Part shown: positions 32,009-40,511 of the stretch, piece by piece
How positions within the stretch are numbered: position 1 is the first letter of the stretch
Layout: the number at the start of each line of letters is the position of its first letter
Source of the DNA: a bacterium
GTDB lineage: Bacteria; Bdellovibrionota_C; UBA2361; RFPC01
DNA: 40,891 nt
Direction: 5' to 3'
NCBI GenBank assembly: GCA_009926305.1
Contig: RFPC01000016.1
Coordinates: forward strand, 1 to 40,891
Program-made: the position numbers and the translations under genes
The notes under the pieces: model-generated
Told to the model about the DNA's origin: nothing
What the model saw: only the letters and a program-made list of their open reading frames with translations
Databases searched by the model: none

Positions 32009-33601
32009 CTACTCAATCGAAGCATTTGGACTTTCTTCATCCGACGAATCGACTTCTTCTCCCTGCAGTTTCTGATCCTCTTGTTCCTCTTCCGCGGCTT
32101 CTTCAGGATTCAGATCTACAATAGCCGTTTGTGGGGCTTCTTCAGTACTAGGAGCACTGTCTTTTACGGTGTTTTCCTTGGTAGAATTTCGGTTGCCTTC
32201 TAATGATTCAGTGATACCAAGCTTGTCCATTTTGTACTTAAGAATGCGCCTGCTTATTCCAAGAAGCTCAGCAGCACGAGTTTGTATGAACCCAGTTTTT
32301 TGAAGAGCTTTCATAATAATCTCGCTCTCGAATTGTTTCTCAGCCTCTTCAAAGCTAAGGCCTTTTTCAAGCACTCGAAACTGCACAGGCTCGATTTCAT
32401 TATTTTTCAGAAGTCGATTCGGCAAATGCTCTGGCATTACGAGCTCACTGGGGCATAGGGCAAGTACACTTTCGATCACGTTTTCTAATTCTCTTATATT
32501 TCCAGGCCAAGAATATTCGCGGAAGATAGTCCATACCTCCTCTGAGAATTCAAGCGTTCCTCGTTTGTAGGAGTCTTTAAATTGTTCGAGAAAGTGGCTG
32601 ACAAGTATTGGAATATCTTCATAGCGATCTCGAAGAGGAGCAAGTTCAAGATTTACGACATGAATTCGATAATACAAATCTTGTCGAAACTTGTTTTCTT
32701 TTACAAGGTCTTCAAGCTTTTGATTTGTTGCTGCAACCACTCGAACATTCACTCGACGTGCAACTGAGCTGCCTACTCTCAGAAATTCTTGCTCTTGCAA
32801 GAATCTCAACATTTTGACTTGAACGGATAGACTGAGTTCCCCAATTTCATCGAGGAATAACGTGCCTCCATGAGCTAGTTCAAAGTGTCCAACCCGCTCA
32901 TCTACTGCGCTTGTGAATGAGCCACGCTCATGACCGAATAACTCGCTTTCAACTAAACTTTCTGGAATAGCAGCACAGTTAATCGGTACGAAAGGACCAT
33001 CTGACCGCTCACTCTGTTCATGAATACGACGAGCAATCAGCTCTTTTCCAACCCCAGATTCTCCTGTGATGAGGACTGTACTGTCATGTTTCGCAACTTG
33101 GTCGACTTTATCGAGTAGCTCTCGAATGAGAGATGACTCGCCAACGACTGTGCCGTTGTTCAGAGGAGCATTTCTTATCACATTTTTACTGCTTGCCAGT
33201 CGTTCGTTTACGGAGGATGAAGAAGATGTTATCTCTTTCTTCGATTCATTGTTGAGAGTTGTGACGATGAGCGAGCTGAGTTCGTCAACATCAAAAGGTT
33301 TATTTAAAAAATCAATGGCTCCATACTTCATAGATTGGACGGCAGTTCTTACTGTATTTGCTCCGCTCAGCATAATAACTGGTATGGTTGAATCAATTTG
33401 ACGCAACTCTTTGAGCGTCTCAATCCCATCTTTTTTGGGCATCGTAATATCAAGAAGAACGAGGTCCGGTCGTTCGCTGGAGAAAAGGGTAACTGCTTCC
33501 TGACCATCTGAGGCAGTTACAACTTGGAATTGATTTTTGAAAAGTAGAGAAAGAGAGCTCCGTACACTCTCTTCATCATCGACAATCAAAATACTCTTCA
33601 T
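32009..33601 (-). CDS. NtrC-family sigma-54-type response regulator with altered GAFTGA loop
   Basis: The receiver domain (about 1-115) has the acidic pair D8/D9, phospho-acceptor D51 in LLDITMP and K101 in NKPF. The AAA+ domain has Walker A GESGVGKE (180-187), Walker B LFLDEIGEL (248-256) and the arginine-rich end SWPGNIRELENVIE. A Fis-type helix-turn-helix lies at about 437-460. The sigma-54 contact loop, normally GAFTGA, reads GSFTSA (227-232). The A-to-S change is common; the G-to-S change is not. A 67-residue acidic tail follows the helix-turn-helix, and is unusual. The ATG at 33601 is preferred to the TTG at 33610. No kinase gene is adjacent. Confidence 0.95.
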   Translation of the reverse strand: MKSILIVDDEESVRSSLSLLFKNQFQVVTASDGQEAVTLFSSERPDLVLLDITMPKKDGIETLKELRQIDSTIPVIMLSGANTVRTAVQSMKYGAIDFLNKPFDVDELSSLIVTTLNNESKKEITSSSSSVNERLASSKNVIRNAPLNNGTVVGESSLIRELLDKVDQVAKHDSTVLITGESGVGKELIARRIHEQSERSDGPFVPINCAAIPESLVESELFGHERGSFTSAVDERVGHFELAHGGTLFLDEIGELSLSVQVKMLRFLQEQEFLRVGSSVARRVNVRVVAATNQKLEDLVKENKFRQDLYYRIHVVNLELAPLRDRYEDIPILVSHFLEQFKDSYKRGTLEFSEEVWTIFREYSWPGNIRELENVIESVLALCPSELVMPEHLPNRLLKNNEIEPVQFRVLEKGLSFEEAEKQFESEIIMKALQKTGFIQTRAAELLGISRRILKYKMDKLGITESLEGNRNSTKENTVKDSAPSTEEAPQTAIVDLNPEEAAEEEQEDQKLQGEEVDSSDEESPNASIE

Positions 33602-33711
33602 TTTTACCAACCCTTCTTAAAACGCTTAGGCCATGGTTATGACCAGTTGAGTGATGAGGCTTGCGAGGAAGTATCGGCTACAAGCTCTCTATCTTCTTGC
33701 AGGGGACGAGC

Positions 33712-33740
33712 CTGACACACACACTTCAGTTCCATATAAT
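33712..33740 (+). promoter_or_regulatory. Near-consensus sigma-70-like promoter on the plus strand
   Basis: CTGACA (33712-33717, five of six) and TATAAT (33735-33740, six of six) are separated by exactly 17 bases. It is the best -35/-10 pair seen in the window. It points right, against the flanking genes, and no plus-strand gene follows, so it would produce a non-coding RNA or an antisense transcript into the 3' end of the MTA phosphorylase gene. Confidence 0.55.
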
Positions 33741-33759
33741 AAACAGGCCTCTGAGGTTC

Positions 33760-33803
33760 ACCAGCCTTATTCTGTTAAGATGCTGGTATGTTCAAAAACG
33801 AAC
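33760..33803. repeat. Two adjacent hairpin-forming inverted repeats
   Basis: First, ACCAGC-CTTA pairs with TAAG-(at)-GCTGGT around a 6-base loop, ten base pairs with a two-base bulge. Second, GTTC pairs with GAAC around aaaaac, directly after. They begin 20 bases past the -10 box at 33735-33740. Confidence 0.6.
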
Positions 33804-33959
33804 CACCCATGGTAATAATTGTACACGTAGTGCCCGCACAGAAAAAGTTCGGTATTTCCAGACACTAATCCCCTCATTCTGGCGGCGGACTATTGCTCAG
33901 TGCTACTTGCGCTGCTGGGAGTCTAAGGAAGACCTCTCCCGCATGAAGATTTGGGAATG

Positions 33960-34826
33960 TTAACGCAGTAGTACCTGCAACACCTCTGGATGGGGTGCAT
34001 TCTCTACTGGAGTCATAAGAGCACTAGACAGGCTAGACTTTTCCTTTTCGGTTCGTGGAATATTACGCATACAGCGAACGAGGTCTGGCAACGCGGCCCT
34101 GACGGTTGCCGTTGAGCTCTGAAGGACTTCAAGAACTCCAGCGACATTCACGTCATCAGCACTGCTGTGCCAGCAGTCATAGTCAGATACCATCCCGAGT
34201 AAGGCGAACTTCATTTGAGCTTCAAAAGCTAAGCGGACTTCTGGGCAGGCCGTCATTCCAATGATTGAGACCCCGAAGCTTCTGTAGATTTGACTTTCAG
34301 CCCGTGTTGAAAGATGTGGTCCCTCAATGCAGATGTAGGAGCCTCCTCGGTGGACTTTTGCTCCACTACGTTCAATGGTCTGATTCTTTGAGAGAGTGAG
34401 AGACAGATCCTCTATCAGGTCGAGAGCAAAGGGATCGGCTGAAGCAGGATATCCAGTAAGCCCATCACCAAGATACGTTTGATTTTTTCTGAGCGTCCAA
34501 TCAATGAGCTGGTCTGGGAAGAGGAAATCACCCGGTGCCACATCTTCTTTCATGCTTCCAACGGCAGAGATGCTTAAGCAGCTTGTAACACCCACTTGCT
34601 TAAGAGCGAAAATATTCGCTTTATAATTGAGTTCGTGCGGAAGGTGCTCATGATGCTCACCGTGTCGTGCAAGAAAGAAAACTGGTTGCTGCTCAAAGTT
34701 CAGCTCGACAATGGATGCCGAAGGTTTTCCGAAAGGAGTTGTAATATCGTGTTTCGCTTTAAACTCAAAGCCTGGCAGCTCGTACATTCCAGAGCCACCG
34801 ATAATACCAATTGTTTCCATAGTCAT
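33960..34826 (-). CDS. mtnP: S-methyl-5'-thioadenosine phosphorylase
   Basis: MtnP splits methylthioadenosine, the by-product of polyamine and autoinducer synthesis, to adenine and methylthioribose 1-phosphate. GIIGGSGMYELPGF, RHGEHHEHLPHELNYKANIFALK-type segments, CIEGPHLSTRAES, GMTACPEVRLAFEA and SDYDCWH are the family's phosphate, ribose and base-binding segments. The 288 residues are normal. The ATG at 34826 has GGGAG six bases upstream. It could act on methylthioinosine or other purine nucleosides instead; this cannot be decided by eye. It follows lpxI by 37 bases, in the slot where lpxB often sits. Confidence 0.93.
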   Translation of the reverse strand: MTMETIGIIGGSGMYELPGFEFKAKHDITTPFGKPSASIVELNFEQQPVFFLARHGEHHEHLPHELNYKANIFALKQVGVTSCLSISAVGSMKEDVAPGDFLFPDQLIDWTLRKNQTYLGDGLTGYPASADPFALDLIEDLSLTLSKNQTIERSGAKVHRGGSYICIEGPHLSTRAESQIYRSFGVSIIGMTACPEVRLAFEAQMKFALLGMVSDYDCWHSSADDVNVAGVLEVLQSSTATVRAALPDLVRCMRNIPRTEKEKSSLSSALMTPVENAPHPEVLQVLLR

Positions 34827-34863
34827 CTCTTACTCCCTACCATTCCTTCATCTGGACTCATTA

Positions 34864-35748
34864 TCAGATCTGACAATCTTCGAATGTAGAACTCAAGTCA
34901 TCAAGGGACTCGAATCCCATGATAGCTATTCCATAGCTGTTCGCCAATCGCTTAATCTCTTGAACATCTGAGAGTATTGCGCCATTCATCTCAAGTATCA
35001 AAGCTGAACACCCTGAATCCTGCATGAGGGTAATTGTTTTTGGACCAATAGCAGGGAGATCGACTCTTCTATCTTGCTGAGGTTTAGGAAGCTTTACAAC
35101 GACGCCTCCGCCGGTAGATAAATACTTCTTCGAGCGACGGATGCAACTATCGGTCCCTAAGAAGTTTTCTTGAGCAACAACCAAATGATCCTTCACAACT
35201 ACAGTCTGTCCCTTATCCGCGGCACCGAGCTTTTTTGCTGCCTCCCAGCCTACCATAGCCGCTTTCCACTCTGATTTTGATAGAGAGCGATTGGTCAGTA
35301 ATTTCGTAGAGAGGATGTGATCAGACAAAAAATCAACTGGATTGAGGACCTTGAATCCAAGCGCCTCGAATGCCGTTGCCACATTTCTGAGTATGCCATC
35401 ATCTCGTAGGGAGGGAAGTTGTAATGCAACCTTTAGCCCAAGCCTATCTGGCAAGAAATGTTTCCATAAGGCACTTCTTCGTATTCCACCGAGAAATACA
35501 ACATCCTGAACCCCATGATGACGAAAGAATCGAGAGATTTTCCCAAGTTGACCTACCCGAACTGGAATACTTGCGGTTGCCTTTTCCAAGACCTGAGGCT
35601 CCGTCTCCCCGCTATGGTAGGCGACCACAACAGAAAATCCTCTGGCAACAGCGCTATCCACGAGGAGACACGGAAAAGAACCATTTCCTGCTATGAGACC
35701 GAGTGGAGGTTCCTGTTTTGATGCAGCATCATGCATGCTTTCATCCAT
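34864..35748 (-). CDS. lpxI: UDP-2,3-diacylglucosamine pyrophosphatase LpxI
   Basis: LpxI makes lipid X from UDP-2,3-diacylglucosamine in lipid A synthesis, replacing LpxH in many alpha- and deltaproteobacteria. LGLIAGNGSFP opens the N-terminal domain, and GGGVVVKLPKPQQDRRVD (213-230) followed by LPAIGP is the C-terminal catalytic signature, where the family's essential Asp lies. The 294-residue length is usual. It begins six bases after the lpxA stop. LpxD and LpxB, the flanking steps of the pathway, are not in the window. Confidence 0.95.
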   Translation of the reverse strand: MDESMHDAASKQEPPLGLIAGNGSFPCLLVDSAVARGFSVVVAYHSGETEPQVLEKATASIPVRVGQLGKISRFFRHHGVQDVVFLGGIRRSALWKHFLPDRLGLKVALQLPSLRDDGILRNVATAFEALGFKVLNPVDFLSDHILSTKLLTNRSLSKSEWKAAMVGWEAAKKLGAADKGQTVVVKDHLVVAQENFLGTDSCIRRSKKYLSTGGGVVVKLPKPQQDRRVDLPAIGPKTITLMQDSGCSALILEMNGAILSDVQEIKRLANSYGIAIMGFESLDDLSSTFEDCQI

Positions 35749-35753
35749 TCTTG

Positions 35754-36608
35754 CTATGAGCTGGTTGTGTCACGTTCTTGCTGTGAGGAAGACCCTGAGC
35801 GATCGGTAGAGAGGCTTGTAGAGGCAACTCCGCGCTCTGACTCAGAGATGAAGGATATGAATTCCGCAGTATAGGGAGACTTAAAATCTTGCTGTCTTAG
35901 CTGCTCAAGCTTTTCTTTCATTTTCCCTTTCTTCAGCAGGAGTTCTCGATAAACAAGTTTGAGTTCTCGAACGACATCTGGCTCAAAACCCCTACGCCGA
36001 AGACCGATAGTATTGAGGCCATACAGTTGCGCACGATTTCCTTCTGCAAGACAAAACGGGGGGATGTCTTGAACGACCATAGCTCCGCCCCCGATGAAAG
36101 CATGATTGCCGAGGCGAACGAACTGGTGTACTCCACATAGACCACCAACGGTTACAAAATTTCCAACTGTGACATGACCTGCTAGAGCCACATTATTCGC
36201 TATAATGTTATTGCTGCCGATGATCGAGTCATGTCCAACGTGACTCGATACCATGAAAAGATTTTTATCACCAATAGTAGTTGCCATTACTCCACCCGCT
36301 GTACCCGGCTGGAGGGTTACATATTCTCTTATAAGATTATCATCACCGATGATGAGTTCACTGTTTTCTCCGGAGAACTTAAGGTCTTGTGGTTCTGAGC
36401 CGATGGAGGCAAACGAAAATACCTTGTTGCGTGCCCCGAGTCGCGTCTTACCACTAATCACGACATGAGCGGCTATTTGTGAGCCGTCTCCCAATTCAAC
36501 ATGAGGACCAATGATAGAATATGCACCAATTGAGACACTCTTTCCAAGGCGTGCTTGGTGGTGGACTAGAGCAGTCGGATGAATTTCTGAGGGATCATTA
36601 TTAAACAT
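35754..36608 (-). CDS. lpxA: UDP-N-acetylglucosamine O-acyltransferase LpxA
   Basis: LpxA adds the first hydroxyacyl chain of lipid A. The left-handed beta-helix hexapeptide repeats run from about 8 to 185, with the catalytic His126 in SHVGHDSIIG, ALAGHVTVG and the uncommon-loop segment GLCGVHQFVRLG. The C-terminal helical domain follows GLNTIGLRRRGF. At 284 residues it is about 20 longer than the E. coli protein because of a Ser-rich tail. It sits between fabZ and lpxI. Confidence 0.97.
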   Translation of the reverse strand: MFNNDPSEIHPTALVHHQARLGKSVSIGAYSIIGPHVELGDGSQIAAHVVISGKTRLGARNKVFSFASIGSEPQDLKFSGENSELIIGDDNLIREYVTLQPGTAGGVMATTIGDKNLFMVSSHVGHDSIIGSNNIIANNVALAGHVTVGNFVTVGGLCGVHQFVRLGNHAFIGGGAMVVQDIPPFCLAEGNRAQLYGLNTIGLRRRGFEPDVVRELKLVYRELLLKKGKMKEKLEQLRQQDFKSPYTAEFISFISESERGVASTSLSTDRSGSSSQQERDTTSS

Positions 36609-36676
36609 GTGTTCTCTTTTTCCTCGCTAAAGGGAAAGTGATATCTCAGTCTCTCTATAGCTTCTCTGATGTAACT

Positions 36677-37174
36677 CTACACCTCTACCTCAGCGGCATT
36701 GATAATAGCGCTAGCTGCAAGTTCTCCGTTTACGGTGGCAGTCCCTTGAATAATTAGCAATTGACGCTTCTTCTTAACCAGTTGGGTTTCAAGTACTAGG
36801 GTGTCACCGGGAACTACCTGTCTTCGCCATTTGACATCTGTAGTGCCTACTAAGAAATACTCCCGCCCTTCCTCTGGCTCAAAACCTGGGCTCATTTTTG
36901 ATAGAATACAGGCCGATTGTGCAAGTGCCTCTATCATGAGTACTCCTGGCATAATAGGCTTTTGAGGAAAGTGACCTTGAAAAAACTCTTCGTTTGCGGA
37001 GAGATTCTTTATGGCTTTAATCCGTTTCCCAGGCTCCAACTCCACGACCCTATCAACAAATAGAAAGGGATATCGATGGGGTATTAATTTCTTAATATCA
37101 TTTACATCCAAGACCGTCTCTCCAGCATGTGCCTGAGATTCTATTTCCTGTGATTGTTGTTCTGCCACTTCCAC
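36677..37174 (-). CDS. fabZ: 3-hydroxyacyl-[ACP] dehydratase FabZ
   Basis: FabZ dehydrates 3-hydroxyacyl-ACP in fatty acid synthesis and competes with LpxA for hydroxymyristoyl-ACP, which explains the universal linkage to lpxA. The hot-dog fold shows PHRYPFLFVDRV, the catalytic His68 in FFQGHFP and Glu82 in MIEALAQSA. The start is uncertain: the frame opens at a GTG at 37192, but the GGAGG site at 37183-37178 lies after it and points to the GTG at 37174 or at 37168. About 15-20 residues ahead of the fold are not conserved. Confidence 0.95.
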   Translation of the reverse strand: MEVAEQQSQEIESQAHAGETVLDVNDIKKLIPHRYPFLFVDRVVELEPGKRIKAIKNLSANEEFFQGHFPQKPIMPGVLMIEALAQSACILSKMSPGFEPEEGREYFLVGTTDVKWRRQVVPGDTLVLETQLVKKKRQLLIIQGTATVNGELAASAIINAAEVEV

Positions 37175-37238
37175 TTCTCCTCCTATCTTCACGGTGACGA
37201 GCCGCCCGCTGAGCTATGCAACTTACCGCTTATTCAGA

Positions 37239-37805
37239 CTACAAAGACATAACCTGTTCATTCAATAGCTTTATAAGTTTATCTGTAATATCTCTATTCG
37301 GAGCCGCATAAACCACTACCTGCGGATCCTTCTCCATGACAATTGCTGTGGCATTTCCCTCGACACACTGCGGGATAATCTCGCGAATCTTCTCCACGAG
37401 CTTTGCGATTTGCTGATTACTCTTGCGTCCCAGTAATTCTTTTTCATCTTGCACTTTTCGAGCAAGCTCTTTTTGTCGGAGGACAATGCCATCTTTTTTC
37501 TCCTGTAGAGCATCTGGAGAAAGAAGAGAGGACTGTTTTTGGAGCTTTTCTTCGTCAGCACGAATTTCTTCTGAAATTCTTTCCAATTCAGAGCGGCGCT
37601 CAAGAGCCTCACTTTCCATTTTCTTTCGAAGTGCTTTCCCCGCCTCACTCTTTGAGATCACATCTTGAATGCTCACCACAAAGATCTCTTCGGCAATAGC
37701 GAGAGCAGTTTTCTCTATGGGAAGGATAGGTATGAGGAAAATGAAGGTAAGTGCTATTTTCGCTCTTACATACAAGGTTTGAAGTATATTTCCTGAACTA
37801 CCCAT
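37239..37805 (-). CDS. OmpH/Skp-family periplasmic chaperone
   Basis: The 188-residue protein has an N-terminal hydrophobic segment (about 14-36) ending near LAIAEE, consistent with a signal peptide, then VVSIQDVISKSEAGKALRKKME, the usual opening of the family, and a long charged coiled coil (about 60-140). A small C-terminal beta part (AIVMEKDPQVVVYA, then DITDKLIKLLNE) closes the protein. It binds unfolded outer-membrane proteins on the way to the Bam complex. A promoter lies 50 bases upstream; bamA precedes it and fabZ follows. lpxD, normally between this gene and fabZ, is absent. Confidence 0.9.
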   Translation of the reverse strand: MGSSGNILQTLYVRAKIALTFIFLIPILPIEKTALAIAEEIFVVSIQDVISKSEAGKALRKKMESEALERRSELERISEEIRADEEKLQKQSSLLSPDALQEKKDGIVLRQKELARKVQDEKELLGRKSNQQIAKLVEKIREIIPQCVEGNATAIVMEKDPQVVVYAAPNRDITDKLIKLLNEQVMSL

Positions 37806-37854
37806 GCGATTTCACTCCCTCTCTCTTTCTTTAACCCTACTTCGAGTCAGGTAG

Positions 37855-37883
37855 ACTATAAAGAAAGTTCACGATAGAGACAA
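37855..37883 (-). promoter_or_regulatory. Sigma-70-like promoter upstream of the ompH/skp homologue
   Basis: On the minus strand TTGTCT (37883-37878, four of six) is 17 bases from TATAGT (37860-37855, five of six). A start about 40 bases upstream of the ompH ATG would let ompH-fabZ-lpxA-lpxI be transcribed apart from bamA. Confidence 0.55.
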
Positions 37884-37933
37884 CCAAGCGCCAATTTAGA
37901 AGTATTGGGGGAATCTGCTGTTTGCTCCAAGGG

Positions 37934-40327
37934 TTATAGCGGCGCACCGAAAGAAAAGAGGGTTACCATTCCGTCCTCGCCATCCTCTTTATCAAGCGGA
38001 AATCCGAATTCAACTCGAATAGGCCCCATCGGTGAACTCCATCGTACGCCAAATCCATACGCCTGGCGCAAAGCTCCAAAGTCTAGGGACTGATTGTCAT
38101 CAAAGGCTTGCCCGATGTCGTGGAAGAGCACTCCGTTAAGACCGGCAGATGTCAGGACCGGGAAAATGATCTCAAGACTATTCACGACTTCTTTGCTTCC
38201 CCCGTACTCATTGCCATCAGCGTCCTTGGGACCAAGTGTTCTCGCTTGAAATCCTCTTACCGAATTAATGCCTCCGGGAAAGAACCGTCGAAATAGCGGC
38301 AACTGGTCATTCTTATCAAACGTTTCGCCGTAACCGAATCGTGTTCTCCAGCCAAGAACTACCGATGTTCCATTTTCAAAGCTGGTCAGTGGACGGTAAA
38401 ACTGATTTCTAAAGGAAAAAAGGTAGTACTCCTCAGTGCCCCCTAGTCCCGTTAGCTCCAATGACAATCTCTGACGTGATCCATTTGTTGGATTTAGGGG
38501 ATTATTGATGGTATTTCGAAATAACTGCGGAGTAATGCCAGACGCAGTAGAGCGTCCTTCTGAATCAATAACGAACTGAGCCGCATCTGCAGGATCAACA
38601 TTGGAAATCTCTACTTCAAGATATTCATATTGCATTGAGAAATTTATATCTTGAGACCATTCTCCAAAGAACTCCTCCAACGGATATCCGAGAGAGAGGC
38701 TTCCGCCATTGATCTGCCGATCGAAGTCGATGAATTCCCTTTCTGTGAAACTGAGTTCAGTACCAAAAATCCAATATGAGTCATGGAATCTTCTATCTCG
38801 GTACGAGAAAATGAAGTTCTCACGTTGGGCGCCCAGGTCCGCATTGAGCGTTATTGCCTTTCCCGAACCAAAGACATTGTTTTCAGATAAGCGAGCATTA
38901 AATAGAGCGCCTTGACCGCTAGAAAATCCAGCTCCTGCGCTAAAAGTTCCAGTCGCTGCTTCTCTAACGTTAACCGTTAAATCGACTTGGTCATCGCTGC
39001 CTTCGATCGTATCGGTTGAGATATCGACCTCTTCAAAATAACCAAGCCTCCTGAGAAGTTGTTCACTTCTCTTCAACTTTTTACTCGAGTACGTCTCTCC
39101 CTCTATCAGCCGAATCTCTCTTCGAATTACATTATCATAGGTCTTCGTATTGCCCTTGATTTTTACCTTGTCAACGGATACCTGCTTTCCTTTGTCAATT
39201 TGATACACGACTTCAACAGTCCTTTCTGAAGGATTAATTCGGGTATCAGGAACAACGTTGGCGAACGCATATCCTCGATCACTGAACTTTTCAGTAATTT
39301 GAAATACATCCCCGCGCATCGCTTCTGAGGAAAAAGTATCCCCTATACCAAGTCGCACTCCTTCTACAGTTGCTGCAACAGAACCGTCGATGAGATCTCC
39401 TTTCGCCGAGACTGCAGAGATCGAATAAACCTGCCCCTCTTCTATATCGAAAGAGATATGAATCCCGTCATCCTGAACCTCTACGGAAGGCTCACTGACC
39501 GTTCCATCGAGGTATCCATGGTTCAGAAAGTATTGTCGGATGAGTATCCTATCATTTTTCAAGAGCTCTTCGCTCAGGCGTCCTGAACCGAAGAGCCAGG
39601 AGTTCCACCATTTATAGCGAGATGTTTGCATTACATCCCTGAGATCACTTTCCTCGATCTGGCTGAGTCCGCGAAAAGTGACCGAACGAATTTTTAATCT
39701 CTTTCCTTCGGTGACTTGAAAGGTAACGTCAACCTGATTATCGCCCACTGGAGCGATTGAGTAGTCAAAGTCTGCTCGAAAGAAGCCGCGGGACTGATAG
39801 AAAGCCTTTGCCTGTCGAATCAAGTGTCGGATAACAGCAGCATCCAAAAATCGCCTCTGTTCGAAGTCGAATACGGGAACCAGATCTTTTTCGTCGATCT
39901 CCATATTCCCTTGAATGAACACCTTTCTTACTACTGGCTTCTCCGAGAAGGAAAATACGAGTACACGTTCACCAGAGGTGCTTCTTTCTAGTCCCGCACT
40001 CACTTGGTCGAAGAAGCCAGTCTCGTATAAGCTTTTGATTTGTTGAGAAATATCACTTCGTTTCGAGATTCCTGACTGGATCGTAATTTGTGATCGAATT
40101 GCTTCCTCATCAATTCGCTGCATACCTCTCAGTTCGATATGTTGAAAGCGAAGGGTCGTTGATGCATTTCCTTGATTCGAAAACTCTTGTGCTAAGAGAG
40201 ATAGTGGGAGTAGAGAAACCAGTACTACGTTGAGCACAGCAGCCAATGAAACAGCAGCCAATGAAAACGAACGCGCATATCTCCGCCGGCCGATTTGCCC
40301 TTGAGTTTTAGATTCTCGGGTATTCAT
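37934..40327 (-). CDS. bamA: Outer-membrane protein assembly factor BamA
   Basis: BamA is the central Omp85 protein that folds beta barrels into the outer membrane. A signal peptide (to about residue 46) precedes five POTRA domains (about 60-460, each closing with a GYxxA-like or LGYFEEV motif). The barrel follows, with the lock motif VRGF at about 690-693 in loop 6. The last strand ends SFGAPL, with Leu rather than the usual aromatic residue. The ATG at 40327 follows GGGGAGG closely; earlier starts lack a site. The signal peptide contains a 15-bp tandem duplication. lolD is upstream. Confidence 0.97.
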   Translation of the reverse strand: MNTRESKTQGQIGRRRYARSFSLAAVSLAAVLNVVLVSLLPLSLLAQEFSNQGNASTTLRFQHIELRGMQRIDEEAIRSQITIQSGISKRSDISQQIKSLYETGFFDQVSAGLERSTSGERVLVFSFSEKPVVRKVFIQGNMEIDEKDLVPVFDFEQRRFLDAAVIRHLIRQAKAFYQSRGFFRADFDYSIAPVGDNQVDVTFQVTEGKRLKIRSVTFRGLSQIEESDLRDVMQTSRYKWWNSWLFGSGRLSEELLKNDRILIRQYFLNHGYLDGTVSEPSVEVQDDGIHISFDIEEGQVYSISAVSAKGDLIDGSVAATVEGVRLGIGDTFSSEAMRGDVFQITEKFSDRGYAFANVVPDTRINPSERTVEVVYQIDKGKQVSVDKVKIKGNTKTYDNVIRREIRLIEGETYSSKKLKRSEQLLRRLGYFEEVDISTDTIEGSDDQVDLTVNVREAATGTFSAGAGFSSGQGALFNARLSENNVFGSGKAITLNADLGAQRENFIFSYRDRRFHDSYWIFGTELSFTEREFIDFDRQINGGSLSLGYPLEEFFGEWSQDINFSMQYEYLEVEISNVDPADAAQFVIDSEGRSTASGITPQLFRNTINNPLNPTNGSRQRLSLELTGLGGTEEYYLFSFRNQFYRPLTSFENGTSVVLGWRTRFGYGETFDKNDQLPLFRRFFPGGINSVRGFQARTLGPKDADGNEYGGSKEVVNSLEIIFPVLTSAGLNGVLFHDIGQAFDDNQSLDFGALRQAYGFGVRWSSPMGPIRVEFGFPLDKEDGEDGMVTLFSFGAPL
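40236..40265. repeat. 15-bp perfect tandem duplication inside the bamA signal peptide
   Basis: acagcagccaatgaa occurs at 40236-40250 and 40251-40265. It keeps frame and doubles SLAAV in the hydrophobic core of the signal peptide, lengthening it by five residues. Confidence 0.95.
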
Positions 40328-40511
40328 CCCCCTCCCCATCAATTTGCGTGATCCTTGTCATACCCTTCAGGGAGAAAACTCTCAAGCTATTCAGTATATT
40401 CACGGGTTTTGAGCCATTTGGGAGCTCAAGTATTATTGGCTTTAAGGGAGGGGGCTATGTCAGGAACGCGGTTTTAGAAGCTGGCAGAGAGGTTCCCCTA
40501 CAAAGGGATGG
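40328..40511. other. 184-base spacer between lolD and bamA
   Basis: No gene, clear promoter or terminator is seen. Confidence 0.4.

Larger units (their letters stand above)
33602..33959. other. 358-base structured spacer, possible non-coding RNA
   Basis: It lies upstream of the NtrC-type gene and downstream of the MTA phosphorylase gene. The plus strand carries a near-consensus promoter (33712-33740) followed within 20 bases by two hairpins in a row: ACCAGC-CTTA/TAAG-GCTGGT (33760-33787) and GTTC/GAAC (33790-33803). Later GCTGG and ACCTC segments (33912-33934) could pair with GAGGT and CCAGC near the start of such a transcript. No good coding frame is present; a 100-codon frame at 33661-33963 lacks a binding site and has an unlikely composition. 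The region may encode a small RNA, or hold regulatory DNA. Confidence 0.45.

Noticed and set aside
33888-33906. TGGC...TTGC sequence resembling a sigma-54 promoter
   Set aside because: The distance between the GG and GC elements is not the required 10 bases with either GG choice.
33661-33963. 100-codon plus-strand open frame in the spacer after mtnP
   Set aside because: It starts with TTG without a binding site, starts upstream of the only promoter on that strand, and has a composition (many Cys, Trp, Arg) typical of chance frames.
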